64,000 nt of DNA from Bretschneidera sinensis. Lineage: Eukaryota > Streptophyta > Magnoliopsida > Brassicales > Akaniaceae. The notes under the pieces were generated by a model. That model saw only the letters and a list, made by a program, of their open reading frames with translations. It ran no database searches and was not told the DNA's origin. Positions 10,451-20,928 of this stretch are shown here, piece by piece (the first letter of the stretch is position 1; every line of letters begins with the position of its first letter). Both the position numbers and the translations under genes were made by a program. The stretch lies in the NCBI GenBank assembly GCA_023935145.1, contig CM043699.1, forward strand, positions 67,930,638 through 67,994,637. The letters run 5' to 3'.

Positions 10451-12280
10451 ATGGGGAAGAAGAAATCTACTAGGAAGCCTCCTCTTACAGTCCAGGAACA
10501 AAATGATCTGGATTATGTCCAGAATCATTTCAAGAACAAAGCTGCTACAGTAAATTTGTCGGGAGAAGAAGTTGCAGGCAGTGCAAGCTTGGATGGGGCC
10601 AAGGGACCATCCAAAGGATTAGCATTCTCTTCCTACTCCTTGGGAGAGAAGGATTCCCAACCCTTAGGGTCTCAAATGGAAGCTTCTAGCTCGGGCAAGA
10701 ATGGAAACTCTGCTAGAGCTTCAAAGGTGAACAGTACCAAAGTTCAAATGCAAAGCAATGCAGCTAGCCAAACATTGCAAGAAGAGTCCCTAGACATTGA
10801 AGATAAGAACCTAAACTCCTCTGGGGAGAGCGTAGAAGGCTCTGGTCAAATGGAGTCATGTTCTTCCAGTGAGGAAGATGATGCAAGCTGTGAAGCTACT
10901 GTTTATGGAACTATTCATGGTAGAAAGCCTGCTGTAAGGCATAGAAGGGAAGAGAAATGCAGTGAGTCTAGACCTCACTCACCCTTGAAGAATATGAGCC
11001 TTCAAGCTGACTCAAGGGACAATGCAGCCTCCCCTGCTCTAGGTTCTGTAGGAGCACAGCATAACTCCGAGTCTATGGGCAAGAGGCCTGCTAATGTTGA
11101 AGAGGATAAGAAAGCTCCTTGGGTCAGCCTCTTTTCAGAGAATAGGATTCAAAGTAAGGGTCTCCAGCTCTCCTCCATAGCTAGTGAGGGAGGAATAGTT
11201 AGAGTCACTCAGGAAGACATGCTTGAAGTGTTTGATGAACAACCTTTCTGCTTGGTGGGATACTTTGCAGGGAGATTTCCAGGGAGGGCTGCCCTCAAAC
11301 TGCTCACTGACTCATGGAAGGTAAGAGTCTCCACCTAGTTCCATGAAAATGGTTGGATAGTATTTAAATTTGATAATGAAGATGCTAGTTTAAAAGTGCT
11401 GCAAGAAGGCCCATACCATGTGTATGGTAGGCCTTTACTCTTGAAGTCAATGCCTAATATGTTCAAGTTTGGAAATGAGGAAATCACCACCATTCCTGTT
11501 TGGATTCAACTAAAGGGCTTGCCCCTTGAGATTTGGTCAGCTAACTGCCTTAGTAAGATCGGTACCTTAATTGGGAAGCCCCTGTATGCTGACCAATTCA
11601 CAAGGACTAAAGAGAGAATATCATATGCTAGATTGCTGGTTGAAATGGATGTAGCCAAGGATATACAATTCTCTATTCCATTGACCCTCCTCAATGGAGA
11701 TTTACTTGAACAAAAGATCTCCTATGAAAACCTCCCTAGATATTGTTCAAAGTGTAAGGTTTTAGGGCATGACCTCCACTCTTGCAGTCAGAATGCCAAC
11801 CTTGAAAGGGGTAGAAAGCCAAATGAGAAAGAGAAAGAGCCTGCTAGAATGGAAGGTTCCAAGGCTAAGGGTGATATAGCCAAATAGGCTAGTGACCAGG
11901 CTGTGGAGCCTAGTAGAGAAAGGGAAAGATTGGAAGAGCTTGAAAAGGATGGTCCCAACCATGAGCTTAGAGTAGATGGCCAAGAAGAGAATGGGGTTAA
12001 CTTAAAAGATCAAAGCCCCAATGTCTCAAGAGGGGAGGAGGTTCAGGATGCTAACCCTCTAGTGGTGCCTGGTCTCAAATCTCCTAACCTTCCTAACCCT
12101 CCCAACATGGATCCAAAGAAAAAATCTGGGCTGGTCCAAGGCAGTAGTGAAAGAGACAGGGGGCCTGGGGTTCAAGGGGGTGATGGTTTTCAAGCAGTCA
12201 AGAGAAAGAAAGGCAGAATAGGCCAAAAAGAAGCACATCCATCTAGGAAGGGAGGGTTTACCTCCCCACCTCTCAAATGA
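10451..12280 (+). pseudogene. L1 ORF1 (DUF4283 plus zinc knuckle), two amber stops
   Basis: One reading frame of 609 codons plus stop runs from ATG 10451 to TGA 12278-12280, interrupted only by TAG at 11336-11338 and 11885-11887. L1 ORF1 proteins bind the element RNA and form the ribonucleoprotein used in retrotransposition. Residues 1-235 are low-complexity, rich in Ser, Glu and Lys. Residues about 240-410 form a DUF4283 domain ('FCLVGYFAGRFPG', 'PVWIQLKGLPLEIW', 'IGKPLYADQFT'). A CCHC knuckle CSKCKVLGHDLHSC lies at about 432-445, followed by a long charged tail. The first stop falls at a conserved tryptophan position before 'FHENGW', suggesting TGG to TAG. The reading frame is otherwise intact. 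Confidence 0.9.
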
Positions 12281-15200
12281 TAGTTACTTGCTGGAACATC
12301 AGGGGCTTTCACAAGCCCCTGAAGCACAATGGGGTACTAAACCTCATGAAGAAGCACAAGATTGATGTAATGGGGATTTTAGAAAGTAAGCTTGATGAGA
12401 CTAAGCTACTAAAGATCATGGGAAACAAATTTAATGGGTAGAGCTAGGCAAACAACTTCTCCACTCACTCTTCAGGCAGAATTTTGCTTCTTTGGAACCC
12501 TTCCAAGGTCAGTGTATCTATTATTGATTCTTCCCCCCAAGTTATCCATTGTAATGTGACTTGTTTAATCTCTTCATGTAATTTTGTGATTAGTTTTGTG
12601 TATGGGTTCAACTCCATTGTAACAAGGAGGCCCTTATGGGACAACTTATGTAATTTTTGTTATGACTTGTCTTCCCCTTGGCTTGTCTTGGGTGATTTTA
12701 ATAATGTGTTGCTATTGATGAGAAAACTAGTGGGCTGCTTGTAACAGATTATGAAATTAGAGACCCCTCATTTTGTTGTAGGGAAACTGGCCTGTCTGAT
12801 GTAAATGCAAGTGGTTGCTTCTTCACTTGGTCCAACAACAAAGTGTGGTGCAAGTTGGATAGAGTAATGGTAAATAATGTGTGGTTCCAAAAGGGGATGA
12901 GAGCTCAAGCTTCATTTCTGCCTGCTGGGTGCCTCTCTGACCATTCTCCCTGTATAGTCAGCTTGATGGATGAGGTTGGGGGGGTAGGAGATCTTTCAAG
13001 TTTTTCAACATGTGGGTTGATCATGAGATATTCATGGACCTCATTAGCACTCATTGGGGCTACCCTGTGAGGGTCACTAAACAGTTCATCTTATGTAAGC
13101 TTTTGAAAGGCCTCAAACCCCATCTCAAGGACCTCAATAAGAAGCACTTCAGTCATATCTCTGAGAGAGCCTTAGAGGCTGCTACCAAGCTGGCTAGCAT
13201 GCAGCAAGAACTTTATGATAACCTAAATGATGCTGACTTACAAGTGAGGGTGGCAAATGCTAAGTCGAAAGCTTTCCAGCTTGTAGAGGCTGAGAGAAGC
13301 TTCCTGTCCCAGCAAGCTAAATGCAAGTACCTACTCAATAGTGATAGGGGGACCAAGCTCTTTCATGCCCTGGTTAAGAGGAAATCTACAAAGAATCATA
13401 TTGCTACTATAAGAAATGCAAATGGTTGCCAAACTAATTTTGAAGCTGAAGTGGTTCAGGAATTCTCTAACTACTGCAAGGAGCTTCTAGGTTCTTCTGG
13501 AAGATGTAACCCCATTGATATGGATGTTATTAGAGAGGGGCCTGTCCTTCAAGAGAGACAAGCTGAAGAGTTGGTCAAGAACGTAACTGAGGAAGAGATC
13601 AAGGTTGCTTTGTGGAGTATAGGGGATGATAAGTCCCCTGGACCAGATGGGTTCTCATCTAAATTCTTCAAGAAAGCTTGGGAGGTTGTCCACTTTGAGA
13701 TTATTGAGGCTGTTCAAGAGTTCTTCTTGAGTGGGAAACTTCTAAAGCAGATTAATCACTCCTCCATAGTCCTGATTCCCAAAGGCAAGAATGCCTCTAG
13801 AGTTGAGGACTTCAGGCCAATTGCCTGTTGTAATGTGATCTACAAAGTTATCTCTAAGATTCTTGCTCAAGATTAGCTCCCTGCTTGAATCTCATTGTAA
13901 ACCCTACACAGGCTGCATTCATAAAGTCTAGAAGTATGGCTGAAAACATATACCTGGTTCAGGAGCTTCTTAGAAAGTATTGTAGGAAGAGGATCCCTCC
14001 TAGGTGCATGATCAAGATAGACCTCAGGAAAGCTTATGATACTGTGGAATGGGAGTTTCTTAACAGGCTGCTTGAGGGGCTAGAGTTCCCTGCAAAGTTC
14101 ATTGACTAGATTATGGAATGTGTTTCCTCTACAACATATTCTTTATCAATTAATGGTAGCCTGCATGGTTTCTTCAAAGGCAGAAGGGGTTTGAGACAAG
14201 GAGATCCAATATCTCCCTATTTATTTATTTTGTGTATGGAATACCTATCAAGGCTTCCCAAGAGGTTGAAAGAGGAAGATGGTTTTAGATTCCACCCCAA
14301 GTGTGACAAACTCAAGATCATCCACCTGGCCTTTGTTGATGATCTGATCTTATTTGCTGGGGGGAGGCAAAATCAGTGGGGATGCTAATGGAGTGTGTCA
14401 GCACCTTCAGTGAGTGTACAGGCTAAAGGCTAGCCTTACAAAATCCAACATCTTTCATTCTGGTGTTAAGCCTGATGAGCTAATAGAAATTAGAAGATGC
14501 ACTGGAATGGAGGATGGATGCCTCCCCTTCAAGTACCTTGGGGTCCCTCTTGCCCTTGCAAGGCTAATTGCTACCCACTATGCCCCTCTCATTGAGAAAA
14601 TTTTAGGCTACATTAGTGTATGGGCTGGCTCATCTCTATCTTATGCTGGGAGAACTGAACTTATCAAGTCAGTGCTCCAAGTAGTGGAGTGCTTTTGGCT
14701 AGCAATCTTCCCCATCCCAGGTAACATACTTGAGAAGATTGTCAAGCTTTATAGAACCGTTCTGTGGAATGGTAAAAATGGGGGCATGAGGAAAGCTCTT
14801 GTTGCTTGGGCTGACATTTGCAAACCTAAGCTTGAAGGGGGTCTTGGTCTGGTGGAGCTCAAATCCTGGAACAAGGCTCTCCTTACAAGAGTCTTATGGA
14901 ACATCCATATGAAGAAAGACTCCCTATAGATCCAATGGGTCCAGCATTACTACCTTATGAACAAATCCATATGGGAAGTCAAAGAATGCAAAGATGATTC
15001 CCCTCTTTGGAAGAGGATTCTAGAAATCAGAGATGAGGTAGCTGGACAGCCTCCTTGTGCCCTGCAAGCTGCCAATAAGCTGATGGAATGGAAGCAGAAT
15101 GATGAGTTGAGCATTAAGAAAGTGTACAATGCAATGAGACAGAAAGGCAATGAGGTCAGATGGGCTTCCATGGTCTGGTATGGGCTCTGCCCTCCCAAAC

Positions 15201-15625
15201 AATCATTCATTCTTTGGCTGGCAATAAAGAACAGGCTTCTCACCAAAGACAAGCTTCATCTTGAAGGTAATGACAAGCTGTGCCCTCTATGCTCTAACCA
15301 GGAAGAGAACAAGGAGCACCTCTTCTTCTCCTGTAAAGTCAGCAAGGAAATCTGGGTATCCATCATCAAATGGCTGGGCAAATGGAGGCAAATGATAACA
15401 ATTGAGAGTGCCATTAGATGGACTCTCAAAGTGAAAGGTACTGTTCCCCCTGCAGTGGCAAGGAAGTCAGCCCTTGCTAGCACAGTCTACAACATTTGGC
15501 TTGCCAGAAATGCCAAGATTTTTGACAAGGCCCCTGTCACACCTGCCAGCATAGTGAAGAAGATCCAGACTGGTATCTACAGAATTGTCTATGCTGCTTG
15601 CCCTGAGCATAGGCTTCTGCTCTAG
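12277..15625 (+). pseudogene. L1 ORF2 (endonuclease - RT - zf-RVT), broken
   Basis: ORF2 starts at ATG 12277, overlapping the ORF1 stop as ATGA. The APE-type endonuclease keeps its key blocks: 'CWNIRGF', 'GILESKL', 'VLGDFNNVL' and 'SDHSPCIV'. RT keeps 'GDDKSPGPDGF', 'IDLRKAYDTVEW', 'GLRQGDPISPYLF' and the catalytic 'FVDDLILFA', then the thumb 'FKYLGVPLA'. The C-terminus is a zf-RVT domain with CPLCSNQEENKEHLFFSC. Lesions are TAG at 12439, 12445, 14107 and 14927 (at tryptophan positions) and frameshifts near 12720, at the G-run 12978-12984, near 13880, at a G-run near 14360 and near 14420. All catalytic residues visible to me are present, so decay is recent relative to Tek-1. Confidence 0.92.
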
Positions 15626-16008
15626 ATTCTGCCGAGAAGGTTCCTTGCCCCTTATGTTTGGTGCTTGGTTGTTCTTCTTGTTTTGTTTCCCTTGTATTTC
15701 CCAGGGTATGCCCTGGTTTGTATTGCTCAGTTTGGCTTCTCCTTTCTGCTTTGCTTTATTGGTTATTTCCTGGGTATGCCCAGCTCCCATGTAAGTTTTT
15801 GGTTGGTTGTTTTTGTGAGGGCTGCATGTTAGGTCAGCTAGATACTTTGTTGATCCCATGTTTGGGATTTCTTGTTTAGTTCTTTAGGCTTTGTATTAGC
15901 CTCTTCTTTTGTTGTATATGCCTCACTTGTATATCTCCTGGGTATGCCCAGTGCTTTTTGTACATTTTTGATCAATTAATACATGTTTATTTACAGATAA
16001 AAAAAATA
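15626..16008 (+). other. L1 3' UTR with three matching hairpins
   Basis: This noncoding 3' end of the LINE is pyrimidine-rich on the sense strand. Three inverted repeats share the loop TATG: CCAGGG-TATG-CCCTGG (15701-15716) and CTGGG-TATG-CCCAG (15770-15783 and 15938-15951). Plant L1 3' ends are recognised by their own RT during target-primed reverse transcription, so such stems are candidate recognition structures (inference). The tail is only a short A-rich run. Confidence 0.7.
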
Positions 16009-16020
16009 ACTCTAACTCTA
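16009..16020. repeat. Right target-site duplication of the L1
   Basis: Exact repeat of 10310-10321 directly after the A-rich L1 tail. The Tek-1 gag start follows on its right. Confidence 0.9.
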
Positions 16021-16124
16021 GCTCTAGCACGTCTACGTGTCATCCTCAGACTATTCATTATAATTTATTTTAATCTTCCACTTTCTTACTTTTTATGCAA
16101 GCTACAGAATCTGAAAAACCTAAT
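16021..16124 (-). pseudogene. Tek-1 gag start and leader
   Basis: The minus strand reads ATG at 16043-16041 followed by codons for TRRRARARV, then the L1 insertion. The same start is in Tek-2 (ATG at 48590-48588). Between this ATG and the primer site is a short AT-rich leader. Confidence 0.7.
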
Positions 16125-16136
16125 GCTCTGATACCA
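16125..16136 (-). other. Tek-1 primer-binding site (initiator tRNA-Met)
   Basis: The plus strand reads GCTCTGATACCA, the complement of the standard TGGTATCAGAGC primer site. It lies four bases from the right LTR edge, which makes that LTR the 5' LTR of a minus-strand element. Confidence 0.92.
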
Positions 16137-18136
16137 AAATTGTAACAACCTATCCCGGGTTGGCCACCCCCGAAACGGTGTCATCACATTTTGAGAATCC
16201 CAGCACGACACATATATGCAACCATAAAAATAAATAACACTAAAGGAAATTTACATCAATCCGATCTTTAAACATTCTATACAACGTAAAATGCATGAAT
16301 ATTTACTAATAATTTTTTTTATTATTATTTCATTAGTCTGAGGATGATGACACGCACGTGGCTTACAGAAAATGATTTCTTCTGAACTTCAACTGACCAA
16401 ACTATTTGCCAAGATTGCTACCTGAAAATCATTGTGCAATAAGGAGTGAGCTTCACAAGCTCAGTGAATTAAATTTACTAAAAGTACTCATTTGTATAAA
16501 CAGTCTTTTAATATTTAAATCAATATATATTTCCTACACTTGATACTAGCACTCTACTATCACTCCACATATCGTAATATCCATTCTCTATCAATCTCTT
16601 CCTCTTATTTATTGGTTCATCTCAAGACCATCAATTATCTCATGATTTCCTCGTAAGGATGTTCACATCATAAAATCTACCATTTAGATTGTTCTTATCA
16701 CTGTAACAATAACACACCACACCTCGGCATTTCAATAATCTCTTCACCATAACTATCTCTCTGTGAGACTCATCCATCTATATTTATATTCACAATAATA
16801 CACCACACCTCAGCATTTCAATAATCTTATCACATAACTGTCTCTTTCAGTGAGACTCAACCATCATTAATTATATTCACAATAATACAACACACTTCAG
16901 CATTTCGCAAATCTTATCACCATACTTGTCTCTTTCTGTGAGACTCAACCATCATTAATTATATTCACAATTTATACATCACACATCAGTATTTCAATAA
17001 TGCAGGCAATAATTAAAACAGATGCAATGCAATGAATGCATATGATGGGAATGTCTTCCCACCTGTCAACAGGTTGTTATTATCTTAGACTAGCCCTTTC
17101 CGGGTTCTTTTCTTTGCAACTTGTCCCGGTTGCCATGGAATTTTCTCAGCATATACCGGCTGGCACGGTATCCCTTTTATTTCCAGCATATACTGGCTCT
17201 CACGGTTATTTCATTAGACCAGCCCTTTCCCGGTTCTTTTCTTTCTCATCTAGACCATATGCATATGAACAATGATATGAAATATGCATTTGAACAGTAA
17301 TATAAAAAAAAAATATGAACTCAAAATATCTAAATTGACTATCCTGATTTTTCTCAAATTATATAAAAATTCCACTAAAATCCCCTCATCCTAAATCACA
17401 TCACAACATCCATTAAAGCTTGTCAAGATCCACTAAATTTCATACCAATTCACATCAAATCATCCATCAAAGTTTGTCAAGATCCACTAAAATTTATCTC
17501 CTCAAAATTTGTATCAAAACATCAATATAACTCATCAAGAATTTAATTATCACCATCATTATTAAATTAACCAATTATTCCAATAATATTCATTCTCACA
17601 TAATAATTTTCTACAATTCCAACATTTATACCATATCTATCCACGCAAAGATTTATCTACCACCCAATCATACTTTAAAAATTAAATTTAATATTATCAC
17701 CGAATAATTGATTTTTATTTAGACTACTTAAAGTAAATTCAACTCACCATGTAGCTCTTAAAGCTACCCATGGATCACCTCTTTGCCTTTCCCGTTTCTT
17801 TCAAAAATTCTCCCGGTTGTAGATCGTCAACACCTGCCATCATATTTATATAAATTTTCTAATTTATTCTTCAATCTGATATCAACCACACACTTTGAAA
17901 ATTCTCACTTTGAATTCAGGGAAACTTCATAAATGTCAGAAATTCAAAAATAACCACTATGATATTACCTTCTGCTTTTCTGATAGCTATTCTTGATTCT
18001 CTATGAAATTCCACAGAAAACTTCTTCAAAATTTTGCTCTTTCAGCATTTCTTTGAGTCCTCAATTGCTTTAAGAAAACAAATGAGAAGTTGAAAGAAAC
18101 TGAATGAAATCGTTCAGTCTCCATATGTTTACCCAT

Positions 18137-18141
<5 letters not shown>

Positions 18142-18207
<66 letters not shown>
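18142..18207. repeat. (AT)33 microsatellite
   Basis: A pure AT dinucleotide run of about 66 bp. The partner LTR has only about 16 bp at the same spot (5777-5792), so the run expanded or contracted after insertion. The tyrosine/isoleucine-repeat open frames on both strands here are artefacts of this run. Confidence 0.95.
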
Positions 18208-18209
<2 letters not shown>

Positions 18210-18307
18210 CCTTGCTTTAACAGCCCCTCTGCCTTACAATTCTTGAACTGCCACGCAAAACCCAAGTGTAAGGCATACAAATGCCTTTCTTTTGCATTCC
18301 TTTATTT

Positions 18308-18333
18308 GGCAGCAGGTGGCAACACCTGCTGCC
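18308..18333. repeat. Perfect 11-bp hairpin in Tek-1 right LTR
   Basis: GGCAGCAGGTG and CACCTGCTGCC are separated by GCAA. The left LTR retains only the second arm (near 5895), so a 20-bp segment containing the first arm was lost there. Confidence 0.85.
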
Positions 18334-18576
18334 ACCCTTTTTTTGACTTTGATTTGGCTTTTTTTTTTTTTTTTTTTTACTTTTTTGGCTTTTTGACTTT
18401 TTTTAAACCTTTTTTTCTTTTCTTTTAATGACGCTCACGTCTTGGAATTTTTTTTTTAGCATTGCTTTATTCCAATTGGACTTTTCGCACTTAAAAATAT
18501 CTATATTTTATTTTAACTCTTTGTTCTATTTATTAAATTACTTCTTTACCCTTACTTCACGAATACGAGTATTACA

Positions 18577-18581
18577 AGAAC
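18577..18581. repeat. Right target-site copy of Tek-1 (AGAAC)
   Basis: Differs by one base from GGAAC at 3764-3768. Cop-A RT coding sequence resumes here. Confidence 0.75.
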
Positions 18582-19968
18582 ACTCTAGGAGATGAAGTCC
18601 GGTATAAGGCTAAGCTAGTGGCGAAGGGGTTCACACAAAGAGAAGGCATAGATTTCACCGAAATATTCTTACCGGTTGTGAAATACAAGATGATAAGGAT
18701 AATGTTAGCAATGGTGGTCCAGTTTAATTGAGAAATCGATCAAATAGATGTGAAGACAGCGTTCTTACATGGAGAGCTTGATCAGACCATCTATATGAGG
18801 CAACCCGAAGGCTTTGAGGAAGGAAGACAGGGAGATTTGGTGTGCCAATTGAAGAAATCTCTCTATGGCCTGAAGCAATCACCTCGGCAATGGAATAAGA
18901 GGTTTGATTCCTTTGTAACTAGCTTGGGTTTCATGAGGAGCTACTATGATTCGTGCTTGGCACAAGGTAAAGGAAATGGTGATTATCCTCATCTATGTCG
19001 TTGATATGCTGTTGGTTGGGAGCAGCAGGGAGAGGATAGAAGAATTGAAGTCTCAACTCAGTTTAGAGTTTGAGATGAAGGATCTTGGCCATGCATAGAA
19101 GATCCTTGGGATGAGTATAATTCGGGAAAGGTAGAGAAACAAGTTGAAGGTTTCTCAGTCTTCCGACATAGAAAATGTGTTGTACAAGTTTTTTTTTATG
19201 GAAGATGGTAAACCAATGAAGATTCCCCTTGCTAGTCATTTCAAGTTCTCCAGCGAACAACGTCCTAGAAAGGACGAGGAGAAGAAGGAAATGGAAAAGG
19301 TCCCTTACTCTAGTGCGGATGGATCAGTTATATTCACCATGGTAAGCACTAAACCCGACATTGCTCATGCAATTAGTGTTCTCAGCAGATTTATGAGTAA
19401 TCTCAAAAATAAGCATTGGCTTGGGATGAAGTGGTTGCTGAGGTACTTGAAGGGAAGCCCAGATGTGGTGCTGGTTTATGAGAAGAGGGGTAAGTCCATC
19501 TGTCTAGAGGGTTATGCTGATTCGGACTATGGAGTAGACTGGGATAAAAGAAGATCGATTACCTCCTACTTCTTCAACTTAAATGGATGTTGTATAAGTT
19601 GGAAGGCTCAGTTGCAGCCGGTGGTAGCACTCTCAACAACCGAGGCTGAGTACATAGCGGCTACAGAAGCCATAAATGAGGCTATGTAGTGCAAGGGGTT
19701 GTTGGAAGAGTTGAAGGTCCTGAAAGGGCAGGTGGTGGTGTATTCGGATAGCTAAAGTGCATTGCACTTATGTAAGAATCTAGTGTTCCATGAGAGGACT
19801 AATCATATGGATGTTCGGTATCATTTCATTCGAGAAAATGTTACGAAATAATGCATTCATGTGGACAAAGTTGCAACGGAAGAAAATCTTGCAGATTTAA
19901 GTACCAAAGTTCTACCTCTAAGCAAGTTCAACCATTACCTTGGACTTCTTAGGATTGGAGTCGGTTGA
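18582..19968 (+). pseudogene. Cop-A RT and RNase H, C-terminal part
   Basis: Continuation of the copia polyprotein after Tek-1. RT blocks are 'YKAKLVAKGFTQREGIDF', 'QIDVKTAFLHGELDQTIYM' and 'QPEGFEEG....VCQLKKSLYGLKQSPRQWNKRFD'. The catalytic motif usually YVDD reads YVVD at 18994-19005, so one active-site aspartate is valine. RNase H blocks are 'PDIAHAISVLSRFM', 'WLLRYLKGS', 'GYADSDYG', 'ALSTTEAEYIA' and, near the end, 'NHMDVRYHFIRENV'. Frameshifts (about 18970) and stops at 18729-18731, 19096-19098 (TAG) and 19687-19689 break the frame. The pol end is TGA at 19966-19968. Confidence 0.9.
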
Positions 19969-20232
19969 TATAGTGACTCAAGTTAAGTTTAGATACTGAG
20001 TTATCTGCACAATGGGCTCGGGTTTAATCGTTTAGACAAAGGTAGACATTGTTAGGATTTGTCCAAGGATTAAACAGAAGATGTTCAGCATCAGATTTGA
20101 AGGTGTGCACCGCAGCCTAACCTTGTGCTCCACTGCCTGCAGCAACTCCAGAAGTCCTCCTCTCCAGGCCACGCTGCAGCCCAGCCTTGGGCGCTGTAGC
20201 CCCCTGAAGATGGTGCATTGTTTCCCTGATGT

Positions 20233-20266
20233 GCGCCGCGGCCTGCCCTGTTCTAGGCCGCGGCGC
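20233..20266. repeat. Perfect 12-bp GC hairpin in Cop-A LTR
   Basis: GCGCCGCGGCCT and AGGCCGCGGCGC flank a 10-bp spacer. Both arms contain CCGCGG. It lies about 160 bp upstream of the LTR TATA box, in an otherwise AT-rich element. Confidence 0.9.
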
Positions 20267-20426
20267 TAGACACACTGATGCATGTTTTTTCAGCCTTTCG
20301 AGATGGTGCATAGGGATTGGTTAAAATACACAGGTTCACTTAGACTCTTAGAGAACCATAAGTCTTTGGTTCTTGAGATCTACGGGTTGAGATTGATCTC
20401 AAAGATTGGATGAGGTAGTCATAGCT

Positions 20427-20437
20427 CTATATAAAGG
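20427..20437 (+). promoter_or_regulatory. Putative TATA box of Cop-A LTR
   Basis: CTATATAAAGG in sense orientation, in the middle of the LTR, in the expected place for the U3/R boundary. Confidence 0.6.
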
Positions 20438-20928
20438 GTTTTCTAACCACAAGTGAAGAAATAATCTCAAACATAAGATACAAGATCATCATATAAGAGA
20501 ATTCAAGTGCAAATGTGAGAGTGCAAAGACACAAAACACAGGAGAGGCACTAGAATAGATCTCAAAACAAGAGAGGCTGGTTGTTTAGAGAGAGAGTAGT
20601 ATAGATTGGGGATTCAAGGGCTTTGTAAGTGGAATTTTCTTGGGGAAAATTCCAAGGAAACACTAGTCCTTATCACTTTCTTTTTTTTCTTCTTTCGTTC
20701 TTCAAGAACAAGAGGGTTCTTGAAGGGGTGTTGCTATAATTGTAAGAACTCCATTGATTTAGTGCAAAGAGCTCGGAGGAGCTCACGGGGACGTAGGCAC
20801 ATTGTTGAACCTCGATAATAATTGCTTGTGTTCTTTCTTTGATTGAGTTGTTTCTGTTCATTACAAGTCATTCTAGACTTTGGTGTTTGGAAGATCACCA
20901 CCTGGGCATCTTGAGGTGATTTCCAACA

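Larger units (their letters stand above)
10322..16008 (+). mobile_element. Full-length plant L1 LINE
   Basis: A 5.69-kb non-LTR retrotransposon with a 129-nt 5' leader, ORF1 (10451-12280), ORF2 (12277 onward to 15625), a 383-nt 3' UTR and a short A-rich tail (about 15998-16007). It is flanked by a perfect 12-bp target-site duplication (10310-10321, 16009-16020), so it is not 5'-truncated, which is unusual for L1. It inserted in the first codons of Tek-1 gag. Premature stops and frameshifts make it inactive. Confidence 0.93.
3769..18576 (-). mobile_element. Tek-1: Tekay/Del-like chromovirus containing an L1
   Basis: A 14.8-kb minus-strand Ty3/gypsy element. It has LTRs of 2364 bp (3769-6132) and 2436 bp (16141-18576), an initiator-tRNA-Met primer site beside the right LTR, and the 3' phrase 'GGACGAAATTTTTGTAAGG' typical of Tekay-like chromoviruses beside the left LTR. 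The internal region, without the L1, is about 4.3 kb and badly decayed. Fragments of gag, protease, RT and RNase H remain. The first 170 bp of the two LTRs show about five differences, all transitions, so this insertion is much older than Ath-A. It interrupts Cop-A and is interrupted by the L1 LINE. Confidence 0.9.
16141..18576 (-). repeat. Tek-1 5' LTR (right copy)
   Basis: A 2436-bp copy with edges TGTAACAACC and CGAGTATTACA. It is longer than the left copy because of an expanded (TA)n run (18142-18207) and a 20-bp segment that completes a hairpin at 18308-18333. All other landmarks (tandem repeat, 'CCGGTTCTTTTCTTT' block) are shared with the left LTR. Confidence 0.9.
1826..20928 (+). mobile_element. 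Cop-A: Ty1/copia (Tork-like) element split by Tek-1
   Basis: A degenerate plus-strand copia element runs gag - integrase - RT - RNase H - 3' LTR. The order integrase before RT is the hallmark of copia. Its RT gene is interrupted between 3768 and 18577 by the chromovirus Tek-1. The reading 'KIKEGN' on the left continues as 'TLGDEVRYKAKLVAKGFTQ' on the right. The 5' LTR and N-terminal gag are missing, replaced at about 1826 by unrelated LTR sequence. The protease and the GAG-pre-integrase region are also deleted (junction near 2610). It is the oldest insertion in the left part of the window. Confidence 0.85.
20050..20928 (+). repeat. Cop-A 3' LTR
   Basis: A 879-bp LTR with edges TGTTAGGATT and GATTTCCAACA. 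It follows a purine-rich tract (AAAGGTAGACAT) about 80 bp after the pol stop. It contains a GC-rich inverted-repeat block (20105-20270) upstream of a TATA box (20427-20437). The LTR end is followed by GAATG (20929-20933), one expected target-site copy. No 5' partner survives in the window. Confidence 0.85.

Noticed and set aside
18026..18428. Frames with long Tyr-Ile repeats
   Set aside because: Products of the (AT)n microsatellite.
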